Part shown: positions 1 through 7,819 of the stretch, one piece after another
Numbering within the stretch: position 1 is the stretch's first letter
How the letters are laid out: each line of letters starts with the position of its first letter
From: Gonapodya prolifera JEL478
Lineage: Eukaryota; Monoblepharomycota; Monoblepharidomycetes; Monoblepharidales; Gonapodyaceae
Assembly: GCA_001574975.1 (NCBI GenBank)
Contig: KQ965929.1
Location: 1 to 19,143 of the forward strand
Reading direction: 5' to 3'
DNA length: 19,143 nucleotides
Program-made: the position numbers and the translations under genes
Notes under the pieces: model-generated
Told to the model about the DNA's origin: nothing
Database searches by the model: none
The model's input: only the letters and a program-made list of their open reading frames with translations

Positions 1-103
1 TAGGTTTGAAACTGATTTGACGAGTTGTGCTGTGCGCAAAATTCCATAACTTTGCGACTTTGCGTTCGTGGGGCGCCAACAGGGTGTACAACATCGGAGA
101 AGC

Positions 104-153
104 GTTTGTTTGCTTCGTTTGTTTGTATTTGTTTGTTTTTAGCTTATATAAAT
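104..153 (+). promoter_or_regulatory. TTTG-repeat plus TATA-like promoter of the PolB-like gene
   Basis: Repeated TTTG units run from about 104 to 140. They are followed by a TATA-like box, TTATATAAAT, at 144-153. The ATG of the downstream gene is at 184, 30 nt after the box. The same order (tetranucleotide run, TATA-like box, about 28 nt, ATG) recurs before other genes in the window, which is the main support. The promoter role is inferred. Confidence 0.55.
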
Positions 154-183
154 TTTGTGGTGGACGTGAATTCTTATAGTTCA

Positions 184-2754
184 ATGGCCGGTTACATTTC
201 GTTCCAGGACGCTCTAGCAAATTCAAGAGGAGTTGAAAACATCGGGAACAATCAACCATATTTGCATGTCGTACATGTTCCAAGACCAAATGCTAATCTG
301 CTTGACAACACATTTGATATTGATGACCTACGAGATACAATAGCAGACACCGTTGCAAACAACGAAGTTGTATACCCTTTTAGGATTTCGATAGGGACAA
401 ATTATGTTTATAGCAGAACAACTGGGGCGGTGACCACCTACTATCCGGTGAGAGCCTCACAAGATAATGTTTTTAATGGAGGTCCATCGATGGTTATACA
501 CAATGACGATGAACTGGAAGACTATTTGAACTCTCTCGACAGAAATATGGCCTTTTCAACGCTTCACCGCGAGGACAGTATTGTCAAAATTGTTTTCGGA
601 TCGTTGACATATACCATATTCTTCTACAGTATTGATCTGTTTTCGGACCGGAGAGCTAGATCGGGGAGACCGAGAGCTTCCAGACAATCTAATTCTGATT
701 CTGATGTATCAATGTCTGATGGAACATCTTCAACTATTTCTGATAGACCTTCCGATGTATCTATGGCTGATGATACCCAAATAGTTCCGAACGATGATTA
801 TTCTGATGATGATGACGATCGAGATGGCGATACCCAAATGCACATTGGTTGCCAAATTCGTCAGTTTACATCATACTCAAAAATAAACTCTGATCTCATT
901 GAGACATTTGCACAAACTGGCGATATATCATCTAAGTATTACTCCAACATCGAATTAGAGGTTATGAAGAACAAGTGCATTTTTAGATCCTATGCTCTTC
1001 ACAGTTTATTGAGTGACGGTATTCATACCCCTGGCCCTTTTGTTTTGATCCAAAAAACAAACTTCGTATTCAATAACTTTCTGGAATTTCTAAAATCTAT
1101 CGACATGTTGGAGACAGTAAAACGAATATCGGATCCTGAAACAAATGGTGTATTGTATCCTAACGACCTTACCCTTCTGGAGAAACACTGGAACATCTCC
1201 ATAAACATATTCGAGTTCTCCAGAGCATGGGAACTCATTCCTTTTCATATTTCATCGCACTCTGAAACACAATCATTGAATTTGTTGATGGAGCGTTTTT
1301 GGGACAACAAGGCTCTTGTGGTAGCACATGTTGCTTACATTAAAGATATCCAGAGGGCCAAAGCTTTCTACAACTCTTTTGAAGGATTTGCTTTCAAGGC
1401 ACTATCTCGAGGTCCTTTCCCTGATCATCCAGACAGAGGATATAACTTTATCGAGCTTGGAGAAGAAGTCGACTTTATGAATGATTTTTCAATATACTTT
1501 GTGAAAAACCAAAATGCTCACCATACATTGGTCTTTAGATCGAATTCTCCTGATATCGTTGATTTGGTCAAAAATGCCATAAAATTGAAGCCTAGCAGCA
1601 TAAAGAAATTCAACTCGTGTACTTACATCTCATACGGCTCCAGAAGACTGGGAATTTATAACTACAGCAAGTTATATGGAGGTTCAGCACCTCTACTGAA
1701 ATCTGATTCAATGTTTTTGGTTGGCAAAACATTGGCTGAAGACTTTCAAATCCCAGTCAACTATATCGGAAAACCATTTTTTATATTGGCCAATTATTTG
1801 TTTTGGAGAGACATCGAAAACAAGGACGATTTTGTCATGGTTGATGCCGACAAAGAAAAGCTCTTCTTTTTAAAAGTCTTTTTACATCCTATCCCAACAA
1901 AATTGGAATACAAACCTGTTCCAAATTCATTTTATCGAACTGAGGAATGGGACTCCAACTCCATGTACACGTATTGTCTTGGCGAAGATATGCCTGCTGG
2001 TCCTGGTCATTGGATCACAGATAGTTCTGTCCTTGACCGTATCGTCAAATCGTTAAACGCTGGCGATACTTCCACTTGTCCATTTGGTTTTGTCGAATGT
2101 GATTTTGTCCCATCTAACCGCATATACAATACCTATAAACTGAATGTCCTGTTTGAGCAATCGTGGACCAACGGATGCTTCTTCAGTGAATACCTTAAAT
2201 CAATATTGAAAACTGGATACAAAATGAAAAAGATACATAAAATACTGGTGTTCGATCGAAGGGCAGGTTTCGTCAACTTTAGACAGCTGATCGAAGATGT
2301 GAGAACAAATGGCTCCAAAACAGTTGCAGAAAGGATTGCAAAATCAATATCTACGCAGGCCTACTCAAGTATCATAAAGCGGAAAGAATTGACATCGCTG
2401 CCGTTATCGGTGGTGGGTTCGGAGGGCCTCCTAAAGGCAATCAACTCAGATGGGTTCGGTTATTTCCTGCACGATAAAGGTGCTAAATACACTGCTTATG
2501 GTAAACAGATGAACACGATGGAGTATGAAGGTCCATGTCAACTCGTAGCAGCAATGTTTGGCTACACGAGAAAACGCATTCTGGACTTTATCATGGCTGT
2601 CCATGACTGCGGGATCGATTATTACATCAAAGAACTACACACAGACTCTGTTACGTTTCACACACAGGTGCCCTTATCTAGCTTGAGTCAATTACATAAC
2701 ACATTCATCACAATTGATGGGTCAAAGAAACCAGGACTTTTCAAGAGAGCTTAG
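184..2754 (+). CDS. Protein-primed family-B DNA polymerase homologue (Polinton/Maverick type), degenerate and C-terminally short
   Basis: This is an 856-aa protein starting at the ATG behind a TATA-like box; the frame extends further upstream only to a TTG, through promoter-like repeats. Residues 64-150 match the pattern of the N-terminal region of Polinton-type PolB proteins, and C-I-F-R-S-Y-A-L-H at 265-273 corresponds to their NLCFFRCLALH-like block. In the polymerase part, motif A is D590-S-N-S-M-Y. Motif B keeps K720 and Y727, but the usual N-S and G are replaced (T724-Q725, S728). Motif C is H-T-D821-S, so the second aspartate is kept and the first is lost. The protein ends 35 residues after motif C, where relatives continue with a thumb region. 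The Cys pairs expected near 400 are missing. An acidic Ser/Asp-rich insert lies at about 165-222. DNA replication is the family role, but activity here is doubtful. The family assignment comes from motif order, not from a search. Confidence 0.72.
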   Translation: MAGYISFQDALANSRGVENIGNNQPYLHVVHVPRPNANLLDNTFDIDDLRDTIADTVANNEVVYPFRISIGTNYVYSRTTGAVTTYYPVRASQDNVFNGGPSMVIHNDDELEDYLNSLDRNMAFSTLHREDSIVKIVFGSLTYTIFFYSIDLFSDRRARSGRPRASRQSNSDSDVSMSDGTSSTISDRPSDVSMADDTQIVPNDDYSDDDDDRDGDTQMHIGCQIRQFTSYSKINSDLIETFAQTGDISSKYYSNIELEVMKNKCIFRSYALHSLLSDGIHTPGPFVLIQKTNFVFNNFLEFLKSIDMLETVKRISDPETNGVLYPNDLTLLEKHWNISINIFEFSRAWELIPFHISSHSETQSLNLLMERFWDNKALVVAHVAYIKDIQRAKAFYNSFEGFAFKALSRGPFPDHPDRGYNFIELGEEVDFMNDFSIYFVKNQNAHHTLVFRSNSPDIVDLVKNAIKLKPSSIKKFNSCTYISYGSRRLGIYNYSKLYGGSAPLLKSDSMFLVGKTLAEDFQIPVNYIGKPFFILANYLFWRDIENKDDFVMVDADKEKLFFLKVFLHPIPTKLEYKPVPNSFYRTEEWDSNSMYTYCLGEDMPAGPGHWITDSSVLDRIVKSLNAGDTSTCPFGFVECDFVPSNRIYNTYKLNVLFEQSWTNGCFFSEYLKSILKTGYKMKKIHKILVFDRRAGFVNFRQLIEDVRTNGSKTVAERIAKSISTQAYSSIIKRKELTSLPLSVVGSEGLLKAINSDGFGYFLHDKGAKYTAYGKQMNTMEYEGPCQLVAAMFGYTRKRILDFIMAVHDCGIDYYIKELHTDSVTFHTQVPLSSLSQLHNTFITIDGSKKPGLFKRA

Positions 2755-2800
2755 AAGGTACAAAAAAAAAGAAATCTTAGACTAATAGACTCAAAAAATC

Positions 2801-3193
2801 ATGGGTGTAGGACTCATCTTGATGATACCATCTGTCCTGTGTTTTCTAGTCTTGGGGGCATGTGCCTGGTCTTCATGGCGAAGACGCGCAGTTGCGACTG
2901 TAACGAAAGAAACCACGTGCTCTGGAACAACATGTACAACTCAAGTGCGATACGTGAATCGAAAGGGCGAAAACGTGACAGCAACAGTCACTGAAACTGG
3001 CAAAGGCCGTGGGAGTTACGCTGTAGGACGAACCCTTGATATTACCTTCGATGATACGACACCAAACAAAGTCTATAAAAGTATGACGACAGTGTGGTTT
3101 GCGTTCGCAATTATTGTTCTCGTGATCGGATTGAGTTTTGGAGCCATGGATTTCTTTCCCACCCATGTGAACAAAAAGAGTGGAGGTTTGTAA
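2801..3193 (+). CDS. Small two-TM membrane protein, DUF3592-like middle domain
   Basis: This 130-aa protein has hydrophobic segments at about residues 4-22 and 97-117, with a polar stretch between them that would sit on one side of a membrane. The middle part is Thr-rich with two cysteines (about 40 and 45). It carries a Y-x-V-G-x(4)-I-x-F-D-D...P pattern that resembles the DUF3592 domain of bacterial and giant-virus membrane proteins. The gene begins 46 bp after the polymerase stop, behind an A-rich spacer with no clear TATA box. It may be read with the upstream gene or use a different promoter class. It converges on the next gene with a 47-bp gap. The function is unknown. Confidence 0.6.
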   Translation: MGVGLILMIPSVLCFLVLGACAWSSWRRRAVATVTKETTCSGTTCTTQVRYVNRKGENVTATVTETGKGRGSYAVGRTLDITFDDTTPNKVYKSMTTVWFAFAIIVLVIGLSFGAMDFFPTHVNKKSGGL

Positions 3194-3240
3194 ACATTGA
3201 TCGTTTGGTTCAAGAGAGCATGACTTTGTATCCATAATGA

Positions 3241-3705
3241 TTACACTTTGTTCGTCGTATCAGAACCCTTTTTGACCACTTTGTTGACTTCAGCAAAGCT
3301 AAACTCGCTGTACGGATAACTCCACTTCGTAGATCCTTTCCCAGTGCGTCTCTCGGTACACACTTGGTTTGAATCAGATATAAGCCAACCTTTGTCAAAT
3401 TTTCTAGCTCCTTGCCATTTGATTTTTCCGTTCACAACTATTCCCCAAGGCTGGAAGAAATTGACAATAAGATATTGAAGCCATTCCACATAGTAGTGAA
3501 ACTTTTCGCCTCGATCCCATTTCAACTGTGTGCCATCGTCTGATATAATCCATTGACAATAGTGGGATGGAAACCCAGGATACGGCTCGATGTCACTGAA
3601 ACCCCCGTGTCGAGTTTCACAAAATTCTTTCAGAATTCGAATCTGATCTTCATTGGCACATGGAGTGAGTGTGAATTCGCCATCAAATTCCGTTGTGTAT
3701 CCCAT
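3241..3705 (-). CDS. Conserved hypothetical protein of a phage/bacteria-type family
   Basis: This is a 154-aa protein beginning MGYTTEFDGEF. It contains P-S-H-Y-C-Q-W, then D-G-T-x-L-x-W-D-x-G-E-K-F-x-Y-Y-V-E-W-L-x-Y-L-I, then P-W-G-x-x-x-N-G-x-I-x-W-Q-G. This run of motifs is characteristic, from memory of sequence patterns, of a widespread uncharacterised family in bacteria and phages that also turns up in giant viruses. No catalytic function is established that I know of. The length is about that of the family. The C-terminal 50 residues are Ser/Lys/Thr-rich and look lineage-specific. The start is the only N-terminal ATG and has a TATA-like box about 27 nt upstream. Confidence 0.72.
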   Translation of the reverse strand: MGYTTEFDGEFTLTPCANEDQIRILKEFCETRHGGFSDIEPYPGFPSHYCQWIISDDGTQLKWDRGEKFHYYVEWLQYLIVNFFQPWGIVVNGKIKWQGARKFDKGWLISDSNQVCTERRTGKGSTKWSYPYSEFSFAEVNKVVKKGSDTTNKV

Positions 3706-3731
3706 TTTGATGATTTTTGCTCGATACTTGT

Positions 3732-3779
3732 GCTTTATAAGCCCATAATTTTATGGACAAACAAACAAATAAACAAACA
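3732..3779 (-). promoter_or_regulatory. TATA-like box and TTTG-repeat upstream of the 154-aa gene
   Basis: Read on the minus strand, a TTTG-type run (plus-strand CAAA units, about 3757-3779) is followed by CTTATAAAGC at about 3742-3733. The start codon lies at 3705, about 27 nt further. The repeat sits between this gene and the end of the upstream GH5 gene. The arrangement mirrors that before the polymerase gene. The promoter role is inferred. Confidence 0.55.
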
Positions 3780-3790
3780 CCCAATATGCA

Positions 3791-4879
3791 TTAGCCTAAA
3801 TTCTTTATGATTGTAGCACGGGGATCATTTTTCACGTCCCAGATAACGTACCCGACAGACGAATCAGTGCGCGAGAAGTTGGTATTTGGCCCACAAAAGT
3901 AAGTGAATCCAAGACAAACGTCTTTGTTGTTTGCCATGTATGATATGTAACTACGAGTGTTCTCTGCATCTGAAAATCCAAATTCGCCTAAAAAGTACTT
4001 TTTTCCGCGACTCTTCAAAGCGTTATTCACTTGAGGAAGCGCCCAGCTTCCAACTTCACTCCATGCATTGTAACAATGAAAATGCAAAACAGTTTTATTG
4101 AGTGGATCATTCAAACTAAAGAATGGTTGAAGATTGTTGGCAACCGATCCAAGATCAAACGAAACATCTTCATAATGTATTATGCCTTTGAAACCTGCAT
4201 TTCTCAATGTGGTGATTGCTCCTTGACAGATACTCGCCCACGCACTTGAGCTAACTTTGTTGTTATCTAATATCATGGGTTCGTTCATCAGGTCGTATTG
4301 TAGATTAGGTATATTCTTGAGCTCTTTATGGAGCTTTCCCCAAAAGTCACTCAAATACTTCCCATCTATCTCTTTCCCCAGATGAGTGTCAGCTGCCCAA
4401 GTCACATTTGACGATGATTGTCGCCCTCCCCACGCGTGGAGATCGACTATGCAACTCATACCTGCATTCACTATGTTCTTGATGTTCGTGATCACGCTGT
4501 TCAACTCGCTGCTATTCAAAGTGCCACCTAAACTAGGCTGAAGAGTTTCCCACTTCATACCGATTCGAATAACATTGCACCCAAGGACACTTTTAATGTC
4601 GTTTATAAGACTCGCGCTAGGATCAACTGGGTTCGCCCCCCAATATCCCCATTCACGGCTGGTACAATGCATACCATGATAAAAAGTAACCAAAGTCGTA
4701 ACTTCTCCATTACCAGATGACGAAGGGGGAAATGATGATGACGAAGGATTATTACTTCCTTTACCTCCACTTACTACTTTTATGTAACATAGGATTATGA
4801 GCAAAATACAACAAACTACGGATACTGACGAAGAGAAACTCGCAAGGCCACCTATTCCTAATACAACGGGTTGACTCAT
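3791..4879 (-). CDS. Membrane-anchored GH5-type glycoside hydrolase (endoglucanase-like)
   Basis: This is a 362-aa protein. Residues about 19-37 form one hydrophobic segment, and a Gly/Ser/Pro-rich linker (about 40-60) leads into a TIM-barrel-like domain. The two GH5 catalytic glutamates can be placed: E200 in L-M-N-E-P (acid/base) and E299 in L-G-E-F-G (nucleophile). A D-L-H-A-W-G segment matches the DxHN-type strand, and an H-x-H-x-Y element precedes the nucleophile. GH5 enzymes hydrolyse beta-1,4-linked glucans, mannans and related polymers; which substrate applies here cannot be read. The anchor suggests a type II membrane protein or virion-surface enzyme acting on host wall or matrix glycan, which is inference. 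I start at the ATG at 4879; the frame extends three codons more to a GTG. It is divergent from a GT-like gene, with 45 bp between them. Confidence 0.85.
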   Translation of the reverse strand: MSQPVVLGIGGLASFSSSVSVVCCILLIILCYIKVVSGGKGSNNPSSSSFPPSSSGNGEVTTLVTFYHGMHCTSREWGYWGANPVDPSASLINDIKSVLGCNVIRIGMKWETLQPSLGGTLNSSELNSVITNIKNIVNAGMSCIVDLHAWGGRQSSSNVTWAADTHLGKEIDGKYLSDFWGKLHKELKNIPNLQYDLMNEPMILDNNKVSSSAWASICQGAITTLRNAGFKGIIHYEDVSFDLGSVANNLQPFFSLNDPLNKTVLHFHCYNAWSEVGSWALPQVNNALKSRGKKYFLGEFGFSDAENTRSYISYMANNKDVCLGFTYFCGPNTNFSRTDSSVGYVIWDVKNDPRATIIKNLG

Positions 4880-4924
4880 TTTATACACTCATATTTATCA
4901 TTTTTTGTTTACACGTTCATTCAA
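4880..4924. promoter_or_regulatory. 45-bp divergent promoter region
   Basis: This is the whole gap between the GH5 start and the divergent GT-like gene. It holds ATATTTAT near 4891-4898, about 27 nt before the plus-strand ATG. On the minus strand TATAAA directly abuts the GH5 ATG, an arrangement reminiscent of poxvirus-like late promoters. No TTTG array is present beyond one short TTTG stretch. The role is inferred from position. Confidence 0.4.
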
Positions 4925-5368
4925 ATGGGCTTAGAGAAAAGATCGATTTACGCTTTATGTTATTCTGACAATGGAGTAGATCTTGACCGAATGAACATAA
5001 TGTTGACGGATCTCGGAATCTTCGAAAAAGTGATAACTTTTAAGCGCATTGATTTGAAGTGCGATTTCGCTTGGAATAACAGAAAAGATTCTGAATCTAA
5101 TCTTTTCGGATTTCCAGAATCTCTTCGATATATTTGGAGTATAATGTGTTTGGGAGATGTACTGGTCTATGTTTCACCTGGTGCTCAAGTTAATGCTTCA
5201 ACCAAAGATATCCTCCTGGATGCTGCAGATTCTTTATCTCTCAATAAGCAGTTTGTTAAATTAGATCAGATGGACAGGGCTTTCTGTGCTATTAAAATTT
5301 CAGGGAACATTAACAGTTTTCAAGCGCCTCCTCCATTGTCTCTACCAAAAGCTCCATTTACATGGTAG
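4925..5368 (+). CDS. Short glycosyltransferase-like protein, probably degenerate
   Basis: This is a 147-aa protein. The pattern of residues 22-50 (R-x-N-I-M-L-T-D-L-G-I-F-E-K-V-I) and of 60-90 (G-F...S-L-R-Y-I-W...L-G-D-V-L-V-Y-V-S-P-G-A-Q-V-N) resembles viral and microbial glycosyltransferases that read GYGYWIWKP...GDVLVYxDxG. Here the aromatic WKP block is lost and the acidic residue after V-Y is Ser. The protein stops in a Pro-rich tail where relatives continue, so it looks shortened and possibly inactive. I start at the ATG at 4925; an upstream in-frame TTG at 4871 would overlap the GH5 gene. Other explanations are open because the match is weak. Its GH5 neighbour fits a glycan theme. Confidence 0.5.
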   Translation: MGLEKRSIYALCYSDNGVDLDRMNIMLTDLGIFEKVITFKRIDLKCDFAWNNRKDSESNLFGFPESLRYIWSIMCLGDVLVYVSPGAQVNASTKDILLDAADSLSLNKQFVKLDQMDRAFCAIKISGNINSFQAPPPLSLPKAPFTW

Positions 5369-5369
5369 G

Positions 5370-5410
5370 TTGTTTGTTTTACGGAACCACCTGTAACGAA
5401 AGACAAACAA
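5370..5410. repeat. Inverted TTGTTTGT / ACAAACAA pair after the GT-like gene
   Basis: A perfect 8-bp inverted pair (5370-5377 and 5403-5410) encloses 25 nt and begins immediately after the stop codon at 5368. It belongs to the same TTTG/CAAA family as the promoter arrays, but here both orientations face each other. It could mark a transcript 3' end or be upstream sequence of the 77-aa gene. No function is shown. Confidence 0.45.
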
Positions 5411-5482
5411 GGAAACATTAACTCCTCAATAGTCAACAAGAAAGCACAATTCCTTTATTTTTTTCTCATTGTATACTGAAAA

Positions 5483-5716
5483 ATGTACACGCATCAAATA
5501 TCGGTCGAATTGTCGAAAATCAACAAGAGAATTGACAAATTGGAAGCAAAGTTGGCTGCTTTAGAATCAAAAAACATCAAGTCAGTTGAACCCAAGCAAC
5601 CCGTCAGCAATAGTTACGTGTTCTTCTGCTATCTATGCAACAGATATCACGAAGATGACTTCAATGATATTCCAAATGACATCATGTATTCTTTAGGTGG
5701 GACTGCTTACGAGTAA
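5483..5716 (+). CDS. Small protein with coiled-coil start and a C-x-x-C-x-x-x-H motif
   Basis: This is a 77-aa product. Residues about 5-35 form a heptad-like helix rich in Leu, Ile, Lys and Glu. After a short linker comes F-F-C-Y-L-C-N-R-Y-H at about 47-56, which could be half of a zinc site. No family is recognised. Support comes from a clean ATG, a size that fits the compact layout, and a convergent end 35 bp before the next gene. It could still be a chance frame. Confidence 0.5.
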   Translation: MYTHQISVELSKINKRIDKLEAKLAALESKNIKSVEPKQPVSNSYVFFCYLCNRYHEDDFNDIPNDIMYSLGGTAYE

Positions 5717-5751
5717 ATAACCAACAATTTCAAATGTCATTTTATCCCACG

Positions 5752-6780
5752 TTATCTCGACAGAGATCTACGTCGTCTGCTACGACTGCGTCGTCTCATT
5801 GGACTTCCTCCACCCCTAGAATGTCTTGCTATGTATCTGTTGAGATTGTCTACAAGATTTGTGTGATGGGGAACTCTATCTTCATCGGAAATCAATTCAA
5901 ACAAAACTCTCTTTGCTTCTCTAACAGTGTAATAATCCTCTTCCAGCAGAGAAATTATTGTTGTGTCACCAGCATGTTCGAAAAAAGAACCCGCGAACCA
6001 AAGAAGTTTCGCAACATCTTCCTTTCTTAGGTTGAGAAGATCTGTGAGACCCTTGAAATACGCTTTCCCATGGTCCTGCCATGTCTCGGATAATTCCAGG
6101 AATCCCGTCCATACACATTGTTCCATATATTCCTTGCATTTCCCATAAACCCAACCCCTACCATATCTAATCTTGAACAGTGGAAACAGGATTTCTATGA
6201 TATTAAACATTTGATGGGGCGAAATTGCAAATTCTATTATGGGAGCCAGATCTTTGGGATACGTAAATCTCAGTGTTGGCAACATCTCCCACAAAACAAA
6301 TTGGGGAAAATTTAACAGAAGATTGGCTGATAAATCAGGATGGAACGTTCCCAAATATGCAGAAATAACTGTTCGCCATCCACTGACTGGATCGCTGTAT
6401 GGTTCGTGACCGAACGGGTTATATCTTGGAGGGTTTTTGGGTAGCGGTACTGATGCCAATAGGGGCACCAAGAATGATTCCATGAATTTTTTTAACGACG
6501 CAAAATTTTGGGCCGGAGTTGCTTCTGTATTCAAAAAGTCAATGTTGAAAGTTTCTTTGACGTGTTTAGAAATCTTCTCATACTCCTTGAAAAGTCTCTT
6601 GGTCGGGTTTTTCCCTAAATATTCAGCAAATTGAAACTGCTCTTTTTTCTTCCTCATCATAGTCTCATTGAAATAACCAGATACTTCTCGTAAATTTGCT
6701 TGTTCTTTCATACTTAAATGTTTATAAACATCATCGCCGTTTTCCACTATCATTGTTGCAAATGTGCTGTTTGTAGCCAT
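5752..6780 (-). CDS. Unknown protein with F-box-like N-terminus and Arg/Ser-rich tail
   Basis: This is a 342-aa protein. Residues about 16-45 (D-D-V-Y-K-H-L-S-x-K-E...L-R-E-V-S-x-x-F-N) have the spacing of an F-box-like helix group, but the match is weak. The middle is helical and rich in Phe, Leu and Trp with no motif I recognise. The last 20 residues are an Arg/Ser run (R-R-R-S-R-S-R-R-R-R), suited to nucleic-acid binding or nuclear targeting. I place the start at 6780. The frame is open back to an ATG at 6969, but those codons cross a TTTG array and a TATA-like stretch, so they look like translated promoter. If the F-box reading were right, the protein could recruit a host ubiquitin ligase; that is speculation. 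Confidence 0.7.
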   Translation of the reverse strand: MATNSTFATMIVENGDDVYKHLSMKEQANLREVSGYFNETMMRKKKEQFQFAEYLGKNPTKRLFKEYEKISKHVKETFNIDFLNTEATPAQNFASLKKFMESFLVPLLASVPLPKNPPRYNPFGHEPYSDPVSGWRTVISAYLGTFHPDLSANLLLNFPQFVLWEMLPTLRFTYPKDLAPIIEFAISPHQMFNIIEILFPLFKIRYGRGWVYGKCKEYMEQCVWTGFLELSETWQDHGKAYFKGLTDLLNLRKEDVAKLLWFAGSFFEHAGDTTIISLLEEDYYTVREAKRVLFELISDEDRVPHHTNLVDNLNRYIARHSRGGGSPMRRRSRSRRRRSLSR

Positions 6781-7130
6781 TTTCCAACACCAAGTTTTGA
6801 CTGGTGCGATATTTAAAAAAACAATTTTTATATAATACTCGATTGACTGGATGAAGAGGACATTTTTTTTCACGATAGAGAATGGTTGCGACGGGTCATT
6901 ATATAATTGGTTTTGAACAAACAAAAAATGTAAACAAACAAACCAATATAGCATAAATTGAGACACCATATCTTAGGCTAAAATGCTGTCTACCTTCGAA
7001 TAGAAATTCGACGGCCCCTTCCTCCTGTTGCACCAAACAATATATGGATTATTTCATTTTTGTTTTGAATGTAGTACTTCATGTATTCTCTAGAAAATTG
7101 TAGTTTCGTAAGGTTGCGTATTATCTATAA
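6781..7130 (-). promoter_or_regulatory. 350-bp gap: TATA-like boxes, CAAA array and a small hairpin
   Basis: No gene is seen here. Toward the 342-aa gene there are two AT-rich boxes on the minus strand, one around 6810-6818 (about 30 nt before the ATG) and a TATATAA-type box near 6825-6836. A CAAA/TTTG array lies at about 6916-6943. A 6-bp perfect hairpin with a 4-nt loop lies at 6996-7011. The remainder up to the stop of the 215-aa gene shows nothing I can name. Confidence 0.45.
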
Positions 7131-7778
7131 TCAATTTATACGATTTGCTACATCAATTGGTGCTATGTAATCTTCGGGGAATGCAATTCCAGCTTCTCTC
7201 ATATACAACTTTACACGAATTCCAAATTTGCGGTCTTTGGTGATTGGTTTATTGAGCCAATTCGAGCACCCTCGTTGGATGATTCTAGCATGTTTGTCAA
7301 GCAACCAAGGCCACACTTTTGGAACTGGATCATGCGATTTGGCTACGATTTTAGCCAGCTTCAATATTTCAGTCTGTGGTTTGAATCCAATTACAGATAA
7401 AACCCCCCTGAACTTTGACATATGTGTTTGAATATTGTTATAACGAGTGTAATTTCGGTACCAATGCATCAAACAGTGCCTTTCGACAACATCTCTGATT
7501 TCAGATTGATTTAAATAGACATAGTCGTACCAGCAGTGATAATAATGAACACTTTCAAATAACCCATTCCGATAGAACTCCATATGCAATAGTTTTCGAC
7601 GATCTTCGATTTCTTGTATTTCCGTGACGACCATATCAATTGTGGAGTAATCCAAAGAAATGTATTCGTAAATAATATCCGAATCCCAGTATTCAAAAAG
7701 TCCAAGTTTTTTCAGTCTTTTTTTTATTCGACCTCTTCTGACATGTTTTTGCAGCTCCTCTTCAGTGTTTGCATTCAT
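7131..7778 (-). CDS. Unknown protein with an internal tandem duplication
   Basis: This is a 215-aa protein with no recognised family. Residues about 24-65 and 68-105 resemble each other: each has G-L-F-E, an aromatic stretch ending Y-x-Y-x-x-L, and then x-x-I-x-x-V-V. This suggests an ancient internal repeat. The N-terminus is strongly basic (R-R-G-R-I-K-K-R-L-K-K) and the whole protein is rich in Trp, Tyr and Arg. A TATAAAG-like box lies just upstream, unusually close to the ATG. The function is unknown. Confidence 0.65.
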   Translation of the reverse strand: MNANTEEELQKHVRRGRIKKRLKKLGLFEYWDSDIIYEYISLDYSTIDMVVTEIQEIEDRRKLLHMEFYRNGLFESVHYYHCWYDYVYLNQSEIRDVVERHCLMHWYRNYTRYNNIQTHMSKFRGVLSVIGFKPQTEILKLAKIVAKSHDPVPKVWPWLLDKHARIIQRGCSNWLNKPITKDRKFGIRVKLYMREAGIAFPEDYIAPIDVANRIN

Positions 7779-7819
7779 TTTACGCTTTATAATAAATCAG
7801 AGAGTGTTATACACTTTCC

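Noticed and set aside
25-183. N-terminal extension of the PolB-like frame from a TTG
   Set aside because: The extension translates the TTTG array and TATA-like box, starts at a non-ATG codon, and the ATG at 184 lies at the expected distance from the box.
3757-3779. CAAA array considered as a CRISPR-like or satellite repeat
   Set aside because: Units are 4 bp without spacers, and similar short runs are scattered in other intergenic gaps, so a simple-sequence promoter element fits better.
5734-6030. 98-aa plus-strand frame rich in Ser/Thr at its start
   Set aside because: It is the antisense of the Arg/Ser tail and end of the 342-aa gene, with no promoter or family support.
6781-6969. 63-aa hydrophobic extension of the 342-aa minus-strand protein, signal-peptide-like
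   Set aside because: Its hydrophobic residues come from reading TTTG repeats (Phe, Val, Cys, Leu) in promoter DNA; the start at 6780 fits the nearby TATA-like boxes.
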